Shown here piece after piece: positions 34,396-41,578 of a stretch of 41,578 nucleotides of DNA. The number at the start of each line of letters is the position of its first letter. Position 1 is the stretch's first letter. The DNA is taken from assembly GCA_028356795.1 (NCBI GenBank), contig JAOMVH010000007.1, forward strand, positions 1 to 41,578, in the 5' to 3' direction. The notes under the pieces were generated by a model. It worked only from the letters and a program-made list of their open reading frames with translations, made no database searches and was not told the DNA's origin. The position numbers and the translations under genes were made by a program. Source of the stretch: Aliiglaciecola sp. GTDB lineage: Bacteria; Pseudomonadota; Gammaproteobacteria; Enterobacterales; Alteromonadaceae.

Positions 34396-35121
34396 GTGTT
34401 AGCCATAATTCGGGTTATATCAATATTTATTTATTTTATTGTTGCCAATCTTTTGCTCATTTTGATGTGTGTCGTAAGGCCTTTCCATCGCGATAATGTG
34501 TATGTTATCGGTAAAGTTTACGGCGTTATGTCGAAATTGGCTGGGATCAATGTGGAGTTGCGAGTACCTGACAGTGTCAAACATGGCGGCCCTTTTGTAT
34601 TCGTTGCCAATCACCAGAATAGTTACGACTTGATAACCGTATGCATGTCAGCCCAAAAGGGTGTGGTAACGGTCGGGAAAAAAAGTCTCATTTGGATCCC
34701 GGTATTTGGCTGGTTATATTGGTTGTCGGGTAATATTCTGATTGATCGCAAAAACAAGGGAAGAGCAAACGACACGCTGAAACAGACAGTGGATAAAATC
34801 AATGAGCGGCGTTTATCGGTGTATTTTTTTCCAGAAGGCACACGTAGTCGAGGCCGTGGCCTGCTGCCATTTAAAACCGGCGCATTTAGAATCGCCAAAG
34901 CTGTCAACGAGCCTATTGTGATGGTAAGCACCAGTAATCTTCATAACAAAGTCAATTTAAATCGTTGGGATAACGGTACTCTCTTGGTTGAGTTGAGCGA
35001 GCCAATTGAGCCTGTTGATGGCCAAGATGCAAAACAATGGGCAGATGAAGTGCGCACGAAAATGATGGATAATATCAAACAACTAGATAACGAAGTTGCA
35101 CAAATACAGCGAGTCTCCTAA
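34396..35121 (+). CDS. plsC: 1-acylglycerol-3-phosphate O-acyltransferase
   Basis: PlsC adds the second acyl chain to lysophosphatidic acid, making phosphatidic acid at the inner membrane. The catalytic HX4D motif is in NHQNSYD (about 73-79) and the second motif FPEGTRSRGRGLLPFKTG follows near 146-163. An N-terminal membrane segment covers about 3-25. I use the GTG at 34396, 5 nt after GAGAG; its N-terminus then aligns with that of E. coli PlsC (M-L-x-I-x-R). An upstream in-frame TTG at 34384 lies within the ribosome binding site region and is unlikely. The 241-residue length is normal. rraB follows 50 nt later. Confidence 0.94.
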   Translation: MLAIIRVISIFIYFIVANLLLILMCVVRPFHRDNVYVIGKVYGVMSKLAGINVELRVPDSVKHGGPFVFVANHQNSYDLITVCMSAQKGVVTVGKKSLIWIPVFGWLYWLSGNILIDRKNKGRANDTLKQTVDKINERRLSVYFFPEGTRSRGRGLLPFKTGAFRIAKAVNEPIVMVSTSNLHNKVNLNRWDNGTLLVELSEPIEPVDGQDAKQWADEVRTKMMDNIKQLDNEVAQIQRVS

Positions 35122-35171
35122 ATTAGAGCTTGCAGTTAGCAACCCATGTAACGATCTGTTTTGGAACTAAG

Positions 35172-35525
35172 ATGATAGATGAACAAGAAAAATTAGAATG
35201 GTACGATTTTAATCAAGAGACGGTTGACGCACTTATCGAAGATGGCAGCAATGCAAAGGTTGCCCATACGATTGAATATCATTTCGCCCATGCTGACTTT
35301 GATATCTTGGAAAAAGCAGCGGTAGATGCCTTTAAGGCAGGCTTTGAGGTGGGTGATGCCGAAGAACTAATGCTCGATGACGGTGGCACTGTGTTCTGTT
35401 TTGACGCGGTTGTGGAGCGAATGCTTGAAGTTGATTTAATCAATAAAGACACAGATGCATTGCTCGCTATTGCCGACAAGCACAACATACATTATGACGG
35501 GTGGGGCACTTACTTCATCGAGTAA
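35172..35525 (+). CDS. rraB: Ribonuclease E inhibitor RraB
   Basis: RraB binds RNase E and changes the composition of the degradosome. The 117-residue product matches the family through LIEDGSNAKVAHTIEYHFAH (about 19-38), LEKAAVDAFKAGFEVGDAEEL (about 44-64) and the C-terminal YDGWGTYF. It lacks the long acidic tail of E. coli RraB. The ATG at 35172 has GGA 6 nt upstream; an upstream TTG at 35130 would add 14 residues not seen in the family. It follows plsC and may share its transcript. Confidence 0.92.
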   Translation: MIDEQEKLEWYDFNQETVDALIEDGSNAKVAHTIEYHFAHADFDILEKAAVDAFKAGFEVGDAEELMLDDGGTVFCFDAVVERMLEVDLINKDTDALLAIADKHNIHYDGWGTYFIE

Positions 35526-35599
35526 CATTAGCTGGCTTTGTTACTATGCCGTCTTCTATTAAGGTTTCCTTCAGGTTTTATTCATCTTCAGTGGTCCAC

Positions 35600-35630
35600 A
35601 ATTAATCCTAAGACTTAATTAGGATTAATT
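35600..35630 (+). promoter_or_regulatory. Perfect 12-bp inverted repeat touching a ribosome binding site
   Basis: AATTAATCCTAA at 35600-35611 is repeated as its exact complement at 35619-35630, with a 7-nt spacer. The right arm directly abuts the GGAGGG ribosome binding site (35631-35636) of the next gene. It may be an operator or, in RNA, a hairpin beside the ribosome binding site. It contains the same ATCCTAA/TTAGGAT core as the palindrome upstream of ilvI. Confidence 0.6.
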
Positions 35631-35640
35631 GGAGGGCACA

Positions 35641-36435
35641 ATGGCTCGCACAACATTACTCAGTTCTACTTTTTTAGCTGCATCACTTTGGATGACCAAC
35701 GCTACAGCCATTCAAACAGAATCGTCACACATACAAGTGTCGTCCAAAGAATATCAGCAAGGTCAATTACTTGGCGAAGTCAGCAAAAGAGGTATCGCCA
35801 CTTCTGCTGAGCTAAAAAAGCCAACACCACAAGCCATGACAGGAACAGTCACTTCTGCACTAGCACTTCACATGGCAAAACAAAGTGCAGCTCCTCTGGC
35901 AAAACCTTTGTCCCCAGAGCATAGAGCCGTGGCCCTCGACACGGATTTTTGGATTTATGATGCAACCGTATCACTGAATATCGATAACGACTATGACGGC
36001 TTTTATTCGACGTTTACTATCGAGTTTGATGCCGATACGGTGTTTAACCAAGCCGAGGTTTATGCAAGGTTGTATTTGGCCCGCAGCGATGTGTTTGAGG
36101 AGTACCATACAACCTCTTTGTTCAATATTTATGGTGACTCAAGTAATGATAGCTTTGTTGTTGAAAGTGACTTGGTTACTGGTTTTCCTAGTGGGGACTA
36201 TGAGGTGCTAATTGAGTTATATGATAATTTTGATAATCAATTAGTTGCGACATTAGATGGCTTTAGTGATGCTGATTTGTCGCTGTTAACCCTAGAGAGT
36301 AAAAGCTTTGAGCAAACTGACACAGTGGTAGTGGTAACCGAAAGTGGCGGTAGTTTTGGAGGTCTTATCTTGCTGTTAGTGCCAATACTTTTTGTAAGAA
36401 GGATGATTGTTCGCAATGACCCAGTGTCTAAATAG
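35641..36435 (+). CDS. Choice-of-anchor H family protein with GlyGly-CTERM-like tail
   Basis: The 264-residue product has a signal peptide (about 1-23), a low-complexity region, and a beta-rich domain (about 95-225) with the pattern DNDYDGFYSTFTIEFDADT near 117-135 that I associate with choice-of-anchor H proteins. The C-terminus reads SGGSFGGLILLLVPILFVRR: a Gly/Ser stretch, a hydrophobic segment and a basic end. This is the layout of GlyGly-CTERM signals cut by rhombosortase, usually on type II-secreted surface proteins. No rhombosortase gene is in the window. The real start is the ATG at 35641 after GGAGGG; a TTG at 35629 overlaps the inverted repeat. Confidence 0.8.
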   Translation: MARTTLLSSTFLAASLWMTNATAIQTESSHIQVSSKEYQQGQLLGEVSKRGIATSAELKKPTPQAMTGTVTSALALHMAKQSAAPLAKPLSPEHRAVALDTDFWIYDATVSLNIDNDYDGFYSTFTIEFDADTVFNQAEVYARLYLARSDVFEEYHTTSLFNIYGDSSNDSFVVESDLVTGFPSGDYEVLIELYDNFDNQLVATLDGFSDADLSLLTLESKSFEQTDTVVVVTESGGSFGGLILLLVPILFVRRMIVRNDPVSK

Positions 36436-36450
36436 ATTCTTCTAAGTATC

Positions 36451-36502
36451 AGGGCGTGTTGAGCTTTGCTGCAAAAATGTACAGCAAAGTTCAACACGCC
36501 CT
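36451..36502. repeat. Long near-perfect inverted repeat (21-bp arms)
   Basis: The arms at 36451-36471 and 36482-36502 match over 21 bp with one G/A difference (a wobble pair in RNA) around a 10-nt loop. The outer ends are AGGGCGTGTTGA. It lies between two convergent genes, 16 nt after the choice-of-anchor gene. There is no T-tract. It could be a bidirectional terminator, or a short transposon-like repeat (MITE or IS remnant). Confidence 0.6.
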
Positions 36503-36543
36503 AGCCAAGGTAAGATTTTTCGGGGAGCATTCGGTCCCCACTT

Positions 36544-36738
36544 TTATTTTGATTTTGGGTCTTCTACCACATGAGTGGTCACTTGTTGCACCAGTTTAAC
36601 TCTTCCGTTTTTCACTAATGCATCGCGTAGAACATATTCTATTTGGGCATTGAGGCTGCGCAGCTCGTCATCTGACCACCGCTGCATAGCCGATAGAACA
36701 TCTTCATTTATTCGCAATGGATAGGCTTTTTTGGCCAC
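36544..36738 (-). CDS. Arc-type ribbon-helix-helix DNA-binding protein
   Basis: The 64-residue product has the ribbon-helix-helix layout: strand AYPLRINEDV (about 5-14), helix A (about 15-27), then the typical RSLNAQIEYVLRDAL helix B (about 27-41), and a polar C-terminal tail. Arc-type proteins bind DNA as dimers, often repressing their own operon, and some are antitoxins. The start is a GTG at 36738 with GAGG 6 nt upstream. It is the last of three genes with an SPFH protein and a DUF4177 protein, 13 nt after the latter. Confidence 0.82.
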   Translation of the reverse strand: MAKKAYPLRINEDVLSAMQRWSDDELRSLNAQIEYVLRDALVKNGRVKLVQQVTTHVVEDPKSK

Positions 36739-36751
36739 ATTCGCCTCTTTA

Positions 36752-36949
36752 CTATTTATGTCGTTTAAACACAGCTGTGCAAACTTGTTTGCTAAAACCG
36801 GTCACCGCTGGTGGCGTAAAGCTAACCATTTCCCAATTGTTGCGACCTAATTCATTAAGTTGATTTTCAATTATTTGTCCATCCAACTTTTGCTTAATGA
36901 ATCCATTCGTTTTGTAGTCGAGCTCGGCTACTTTGTATTCCCAGCCCAT
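36752..36949 (-). CDS. DUF4177 domain protein
   Basis: The 65-residue protein has the DUF4177 pattern: an N-terminal WEYKVAELD strand, a helix with ENQLNELGRNNWEMVSF near 28-44, and a final strand CTAVFKRHK. Function is unknown; DUF4177 domains are small alpha-beta units. It sits between an SPFH protein gene (26 nt upstream) and an Arc-type gene (13 nt downstream) on the same strand. Confidence 0.82.
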   Translation of the reverse strand: MGWEYKVAELDYKTNGFIKQKLDGQIIENQLNELGRNNWEMVSFTPPAVTGFSKQVCTAVFKRHK

Positions 36950-36975
36950 GGCGCTTCTCCTTATTGGTCAAAAAT

Positions 36976-37839
36976 CTAGTAAATGCTGCCGGTGTTGACT
37001 ACCGGTTGAGTGCTTTTGTCTGCACACAACACAACCAATAAGTTGCTCACCATCGTTGCCTTCCTTTCTTCATCGAGTTCTACGACGTTCTTTTCTTTGA
37101 GACGTTCAAGTGCCATCTCAACCATGCCAACCGCGCCTTCAACAATTTTGTTTCTCGCTGCGATAATAGCGGTGGCTTGCTGACGTTGTAGCATAGCGCT
37201 GGCAATTTCCTGTGCATAAGCCAAGTGGCTGATGCGAGCTTCATGAACGGTTACTCCGGCTTTGCCCAAGCGTTCCTGAATCTCTTGTTTAAGATTCTCA
37301 GATACTTCGACAGGATGACTGCGCAGAGAAACACCGTCTTCATCTTGTGGATCATAGGAATAAGTACTGGTTAGGTTTCTAAGTGCAGATTCACTTTGAA
37401 TCGTCACATAGCTTTCATAATCATCGACTTCAAACATAGCTTCGGCGGTATCGGTAACCGACCAAACCACGATTGATGCGATCTCTATTGGATTACCCAA
37501 GTTGTCATTCACTTTAATTTTTCCACTTTCGAAGTTACGTATCCTGAGTGAAATAGACTTGCGAATGAAAAAAGGAATCGTCCAGCGCAAACCATTTCGC
37601 TTCTCAGTTCCCACATAACTACCAAACAAAGTGAATATCTTGCCTTGGTTTGGTTGAACCATAAAGAACCCCGCTAAGCATACCAATGCCAGTGCCATTA
37701 AAATCAGTGTTAGCACTTCTGTTGGACCAAAAGGGGCAGACACGTTTGACAGTGTCAAAAGACAAAGTGCAAATATCCCCAATAATATTAATAAAGCGGC
37801 ATAGCCGTTTAATGAAAATCCTTGTTTTTCGTTGATCAT
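36976..37839 (-). CDS. SPFH/band 7 domain membrane protein
   Basis: The 287-residue protein has two N-terminal membrane segments (about 12-34 and 40-60), an SPFH domain (about 62-215) and a short C-terminal helical region (about 216-280). It lacks the long coiled coil of flotillins, so it is of the shorter stomatin-like type. Typical SPFH segments are [20 protein letters not shown] and the [23 protein letters not shown] stretch near 192-214. GGAGAAT precedes the ATG. It heads the operon with the DUF4177 and Arc-type genes. Confidence 0.88.
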   Translation of the reverse strand: MINEKQGFSLNGYAALLILLGIFALCLLTLSNVSAPFGPTEVLTLILMALALVCLAGFFMVQPNQGKIFTLFGSYVGTEKRNGLRWTIPFFIRKSISLRIRNFESGKIKVNDNLGNPIEIASIVVWSVTDTAEAMFEVDDYESYVTIQSESALRNLTSTYSYDPQDEDGVSLRSHPVEVSENLKQEIQERLGKAGVTVHEARISHLAYAQEIASAMLQRQQATAIIAARNKIVEGAVGMVEMALERLKEKNVVELDEERKATMVSNLLVVLCADKSTQPVVNTGSIY

Positions 37840-38134
37840 AATATTCTCCGGTTACTTCAATGTGATATCATTATGATATCAATTTAGTTTATAGTGAATC
37901 TAAGATCAACTGTTTTTGACAAACTTATACCAATCTACCTTGATATACGCCATTTTAACTCTCGCTGAGCGAGCACATATTCAGGTGATTGGTATTAGCT
38001 ATTAGGGAAGGTTTGGTACGTAGTTGCGCGTCTGATGTTTGCAGGTTAATTGCTCACGAGCGCTTCGGTTAGAGGTTGGTGCTGGTTAATTGGATGATGC
38101 AAAGTTTTGACGAATATAAGTTCAAGAATATGAA
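37840..38134. other. Intergenic region with REP/MITE-like element
   Basis: This 295-nt gap lies upstream of the SPFH operon and downstream of the diguanylate cyclase gene (both on the minus strand). It contains the repeat element at 37926-37996. The stretch 37855-37910 is AT-rich with two GATATCA-like copies and probably carries the SPFH operon promoter. No gene is seen. Confidence 0.5.
37926..37996. repeat. REP/MITE-like palindromic element
   Basis: ATACCAATC at 37927-37935 is repeated inverted at 37987-37995. The pairing continues inward imperfectly (ACCTTGATAT against ATATTCAGGT, 8 of 10). The centre has its own hairpin CTCGC-TGA-GCGAG at 37961-37973. The whole 70-nt unit can fold into one long hairpin. 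Its TATACCAATC ends resemble short repeats I recall from other Alteromonadales and Vibrio genomes; that similarity was not checked. Confidence 0.6.
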
Positions 38135-39793
38135 TTATTGGCCATAGGACACGATTTTTACTAAGTTTCGGCCTCTTTCCTTGGCTGTGTATAGCGCCTT
38201 GTCAGCGGCCTCTAACAGTTTATCCGGGGTTATATCTAGTTCACTAAAGTTCATTGCGGTGGCACCGCCAATACTGATAGTAATATACTCTCCCGTCGGG
38301 TTTTGGCAGTGGGCAATCTTCAGCTTTAAAACCGCTTGTCTAAGGTTTTCAGCAATTGTGAGTGCTCCTTCAATGTTGCAGCTTGGCAGTAAACAGACAA
38401 ACTCTTCACCTCCATATCGCGCGACAAAATCTACATCACGATGCATAGATTTTTGCAGGGTATTTGCTATTTCGATTAGTGCCTCGTCGCCCTTAACATG
38501 CCCATAGCTATCGTTGTAACTTTTAAAGTAATCAACATCGATAATTAATACACTCAATGGCTTGTTATGTCTTACGGCCAACTTATAGTTATTTACAAAC
38601 TGTTTGTCGAATGAACGTCTATTTGCTATTGACGTAAGGCCATCCTGCATCGCTAAAAGAGATAGATCTTTTTGTTGTTCTTCAATGGTTTGTAGAAATG
38701 TTTCGAAAGTCTTAGCAATATCGGTTATCTCATCTTCTGCTGTTGCTAGAGTGAGCTTGCTAGTTGCCGATTCTTCACGGGAAACTTGTCGGTTTAACAA
38801 AATCAAGCGGTTGATCACTCTGAGTCTTAGGAGCCATACAATAATGATAAATAAGACAATTGAGATCCCAAAAAATACCGAAAGCAATCTAATTTGCAGT
38901 GATATCTTTTTTTCCTCTTGTTGTGCATTAAGAAGAATTTGCTCGTTAATAACTGCACTTTTAAAATTAAGTGAGCGAGCAAAGTCACTTACTAATTTTC
39001 CGGTGAAGTTTCCACGACCATTGGTTCTACCTTCAATGCGAAGCTGCAAAATACGGTTATCAATAAAGCCACTCTCAGCCAAGACAATAAGAGAAAAGCG
39101 CTGATTAAAAGCGGTTGCGTCAGAGGCAAGTTTGGCAGGAAGCTGATTGGTAATCGCTTGGATGTTCGTATATATATCTTCGACGTCTGATCTCACGTTA
39201 CGAATTTCATTTAACTGACTATATCCGGCCAAGCTCCCGGTTGAGATAATGAGGCGAGAAAAACTATTGAACCATGGTGTTAGCGCTTGTTTATCTGTTC
39301 TATTTTTATTTTCAAGCATCTGCTGGGCTTTAGTAAACAACACATAGACTTGTCTTTCTGCCATGGCGGCATTGCTTTTAGCGTTTAATCTTTGATTAAC
39401 AAGGTTGCTCAGCGCGGTGAGTTCAAATTGTATCGTTTCGAACTCACGTAACACAATTTCATCGACGCTCGCTTCGCTCAACAAAACCGAAATTTCTTTC
39501 ATTTCAGTGTCAATTTGTTGTTGTGCCAACCTAAGCGCGGGCGGCGTTAATGCCGAGGCGAGTTGTTCGGTGTAAAAAACAAGGGCAGCACTTTTGTTGG
39601 CAATATTATCAAATGCAATAATAGTCGGGATCGACTCTTTAGATGTGGAGTCGAGCGCAGTTTTAACGTTCTTAAGTTGAAAATAGCTGAAGCTTGTAAG
39701 CATGACAAAGACCAGAAACAAAGCAGCAAATGCCCCAGTGAAAACATATTTTAGCGATATTCTTGTTTTGAAGTTTTGCTGTTTTTTTGTCAT
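38135..39793 (-). CDS. Membrane diguanylate cyclase with periplasmic helical sensor domain
   Basis: The 552-residue protein has a membrane segment at about 14-36, a periplasmic all-helical domain (about 40-300), a second membrane segment (about 304-324), a HAMP-like linker (about 325-375) and a C-terminal GGDEF domain (about 385-550). The signature GGEEF at 461-465 is intact. An RxxD inhibitory site lies at 452-455 and the Mg-binding segment DVDYFKSYNDSYGH is present, so it should make c-di-GMP and be product-inhibited. The helical periplasmic domain looks like the TorS-type sensor fold (weak, by eye). It starts 2 nt after the stop of the upstream 5'-nucleotidase-like gene. Confidence 0.9.
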   Translation of the reverse strand: MTKKQQNFKTRISLKYVFTGAFAALFLVFVMLTSFSYFQLKNVKTALDSTSKESIPTIIAFDNIANKSAALVFYTEQLASALTPPALRLAQQQIDTEMKEISVLLSEASVDEIVLREFETIQFELTALSNLVNQRLNAKSNAAMAERQVYVLFTKAQQMLENKNRTDKQALTPWFNSFSRLIISTGSLAGYSQLNEIRNVRSDVEDIYTNIQAITNQLPAKLASDATAFNQRFSLIVLAESGFIDNRILQLRIEGRTNGRGNFTGKLVSDFARSLNFKSAVINEQILLNAQQEEKKISLQIRLLSVFFGISIVLFIIIVWLLRLRVINRLILLNRQVSREESATSKLTLATAEDEITDIAKTFETFLQTIEEQQKDLSLLAMQDGLTSIANRRSFDKQFVNNYKLAVRHNKPLSVLIIDVDYFKSYNDSYGHVKGDEALIEIANTLQKSMHRDVDFVARYGGEEFVCLLPSCNIEGALTIAENLRQAVLKLKIAHCQNPTGEYITISIGGATAMNFSELDITPDKLLEAADKALYTAKERGRNLVKIVSYGQ

Positions 39794-39795
39794 CG

Positions 39796-41334
39796 TTATT
39801 CAACTACTCTGACCGTTGGTCCTAAGTTGATAATTCGCTTTTGCAAAGGTTCGCCGATTTCTCGTTTTTTGAGAATTGAATAAAGTATTAAATCTGATAA
39901 AACAATGTCGGCACCTTGTTTTTGGGTTAACAAGCGGGCTTTAGTAAAATGTTTATAACCATCTCCGCCATTATATAGGTAGTCTGTGGTTGCCACTTTG
40001 TAGAGTTTTTCAGTGTCGATTTTGTCACCTTTTACTTTCAATTCAATCACTCTACTTCCTGCAGGCCGACGGCTATCAAACAAGATGCTTAAGTTGCTCA
40101 CTTGAGGAAATTTACCTCTGAGCAATTGATACTCAGATACACCAGCTTCTATCGCTTCTTTAATCGCCGCTCCAGATATTTCTATGGTAATAACACCTGC
40201 TCTAAAGGGTAATTCGTCGACAAGGTCTTTGCGGGTAAATAATTGATCTTGCGTATACTGGGTATCGCCGCGGATACCTCCACTATTAATAATCGCTATG
40301 TCAGCACCCGTGTATTCAACCATGGCGTCGGTCACGACATTGGCAAACTGATTCTCTTCTGTTCTGACTTTGTTTCTATAGGTATCAAAAGGGTGCTTTA
40401 CCGTAGCAATTGGCAACTCCATGAGTCTATCAAGTCGATTGACATAATCACTTTCTAATTTTGCTATTTGAACGTCAGCATCATAATCGGAGAGGGACTC
40501 TCGTTGCCAGCTCAGCTCAAACGAGCCTGTTGACGAGCGTCTGACTTTTGCTACTGCAAATTCACCTTGTCCAGACAGCAGTAATTTGTTGGGAATAAGG
40601 TCTGCTTGTTTAAGGGCAGTTAAAGGAGCAAAAGGGTCTTTGACCAGTGACATGTCAACGACGCCTTGTTCAAGTAACTCATCAATTTCAGGAAATAGTG
40701 TGCCATGCATGACAATCGTATATTCAGCGCCCTTGTTTTTAAGCCGCTTGGTTTCTTGGCGAATGCTATTGGCTATATTTTGAACCACCACTCTTTTTAA
40801 CAAATATTGTTGTTTTGCTTTGGGGGCGATTACGGCCATAATCCCAAAAGAAATCCCCCCTTTTTCTATAATGAGTGACTGTAAAAGACCGTCTTGCAAC
40901 GTGCCTTGAAGGGGATCAAAAATATTGGTGGCGACCATCGGAAAAGCCGCCTCATAGGCACGCAGAGAAAGCTGTTCCTCGTAGTAACTATACTCTCTTT
41001 TGGTAATGCCCATGGCACTGGGTTCGATACCGTTCAATATATCAACGATATGGGAGCCGCTGTCAAAAGAGGACATTGGGCTGGGACCAAGGCTGTTGCC
41101 GCCGAACAGAAAAAGAGTGTCAGGTGTATGTGAACGGTAATGATTTACTGCTGTCGCCAATTGCGCATAGCTACCATGCTCGTCTTGACCAATAATCGGC
41201 ATATCGGCGGTGAAAACAATTGATACCGTCTTTGATTGTGAATAAACCGATGAGGATGCAACCAATAGGAGGTCAACCAAAAGTCTCATTATTGTTGATT
41301 TGAAAGTCATTGGTTGCGACATTTTAGGTTTCAC
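39796..41334 (-). CDS. Secreted 5'-nucleotidase-like protein with degenerate metal site
   Basis: The 512-residue product has a signal peptide (cleavage near 33) and the two domains of UshA-type 5'-nucleotidases. The C-terminal nucleotide-binding domain is well kept: NSGGIRGD at 350-357 and DYLYNGGDGY at 451-460. The N-terminal metallophosphatase domain is degenerate. DxH reads D44-M-P46, GD reads G79-N80, the GNHE region reads MGITKRE (108-114), and the GHxH region reads SGQGEF (254-259); only a His in VMHG (210) is kept. I infer a nucleotide-binding, non-catalytic protein. The start is GTG at 41334 or an internal ATG (41322, 41310, 41289). The next gene, a diguanylate cyclase, begins 2 nt later. 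Confidence 0.85.
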   Translation of the reverse strand: MKPKMSQPMTFKSTIMRLLVDLLLVASSSVYSQSKTVSIVFTADMPIIGQDEHGSYAQLATAVNHYRSHTPDTLFLFGGNSLGPSPMSSFDSGSHIVDILNGIEPSAMGITKREYSYYEEQLSLRAYEAAFPMVATNIFDPLQGTLQDGLLQSLIIEKGGISFGIMAVIAPKAKQQYLLKRVVVQNIANSIRQETKRLKNKGAEYTIVMHGTLFPEIDELLEQGVVDMSLVKDPFAPLTALKQADLIPNKLLLSGQGEFAVAKVRRSSTGSFELSWQRESLSDYDADVQIAKLESDYVNRLDRLMELPIATVKHPFDTYRNKVRTEENQFANVVTDAMVEYTGADIAIINSGGIRGDTQYTQDQLFTRKDLVDELPFRAGVITIEISGAAIKEAIEAGVSEYQLLRGKFPQVSNLSILFDSRRPAGSRVIELKVKGDKIDTEKLYKVATTDYLYNGGDGYKHFTKARLLTQKQGADIVLSDLILYSILKKREIGEPLQKRIINLGPTVRVVE

Positions 41335-41578
41335 ACTCCCTTTAGCTATATCAACAGGATATCGGCTGTTCTAACACAAACTGCAGTGGCGATAAAATAA
41401 TTCTATTGTTGCAATTATTACTGTTTGGTATTGATAACAGTAGCAGTTTACGGATAAAGCCTGAGAAGAGGCAACTAAATATCTAATTTTATCACCAATC
41501 AGGCAGTTTTAAGTGAAATGGCTGGATAGGATATCGCCTCCCGCTGTTTTTTGAAATTAACCGGTTCTCGAGCATTAA
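41335..41578. other. Upstream region of the 5'-nucleotidase-like gene
   Basis: No gene is seen in these 244 nt up to the window end. An inverted repeat TACTGTT/AACAGTA at 41419-41425 and 41436-41442, with a 10-nt spacer, lies about 85 nt upstream of the gene start and might be an operator. AAGGGAG just before the GTG is closer than ideal. Confidence 0.4.

Noticed and set aside
36544-36949. Toxin-antitoxin pair of the DUF4177 and Arc-type proteins
   Set aside because: DUF4177 is not a known toxin fold and the operon includes an SPFH gene; the evidence is too thin for a toxin-antitoxin call.
38181-39104. Plus-strand frames of 108 and 166 codons
   Set aside because: They lie opposite the GGDEF and periplasmic parts of the diguanylate cyclase, whose motifs are complete.

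Overview
The window looks like chromosomal DNA of a marine gammaproteobacterium of the Alteromonadales, close to Alteromonas, Glaciecola, Paraglaciecola or Aliiglaciecola. This is inferred from protein similarity as I recall it, a moderately AT-rich composition, a large TonB receptor, a DUF3718 protein, a choice-of-anchor/GlyGly-CTERM protein, several c-di-GMP genes, and gene orders shared with E. coli. No phage, integrase, complete insertion sequence, CRISPR array or rRNA operon is visible. One tRNA gene is present.

Layout. 1-2170 (minus): yibN-grxC-secB-gpsA, with gpsA cut by the window edge. 2464-6113 (plus): gpmI-envC-yibQ, divergent from yibN as in E. coli. 6140-8501 (plus): DUF808 membrane protein, zinc-ribbon protein, VOC protein and a Cys-rich protein. 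8627-9798: a diguanylate cyclase with a GREEF signature, then the stump of a periplasmic binding protein. 9833-11125 (minus): secreted M24 peptidase. 11223-19168 (minus): NfeD-like YqiJ, flotillin YqiK and a 1705-residue AAA ATPase. 19487-20580: a MerC-family protein behind a near-consensus Zur box, convergent with a glycerophosphodiesterase. 20616-24173: EamA transporter, psd and rsgA (minus), divergent from orn (plus). 24308-24383: tRNA-Gly(GCC). 25031-28381: orphan TonB receptor followed by a strong terminator. 28477-32828: DUF4442 protein, MaoP homologue, ilvI-ilvH and a DUF3718 protein. 32911-34056 (minus): Hpt/HD-GYP fusion. 34396-36435 (plus): plsC, rraB and a GlyGly-CTERM protein. 36544-37839 (minus): SPFH, DUF4177 and ribbon-helix-helix operon. 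38135-41334 (minus): a pseudo-5'-nucleotidase and a membrane diguanylate cyclase, 2 nt apart.

How the genes work together. Much of the window is core biology: envelope and phospholipid synthesis (gpsA, plsC, psd, ugpQ-like), protein export (secB), cell division (envC), glycolysis (gpmI), RNA turnover (orn, rraB), ribosome assembly (rsgA) and branched-chain amino acid synthesis (ilvIH). Three proteins with c-di-GMP domains and two SPFH operons sit among these genes.

The strongest candidates for undescribed biology are: (1) a secreted 5'-nucleotidase fold whose metal-site motifs are lost, translated just ahead of a periplasm-sensing diguanylate cyclase; (2) a Zur-box-controlled MerC protein with a Cys-rich tail; (3) the giant ATPase-flotillin-NfeD operon with an intercistronic hairpin; (4) the SPFH-DUF4177-RHH operon; and (5) the Hpt/HD-GYP fusion. 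All functional statements are read from sequence and family knowledge; no search was run.
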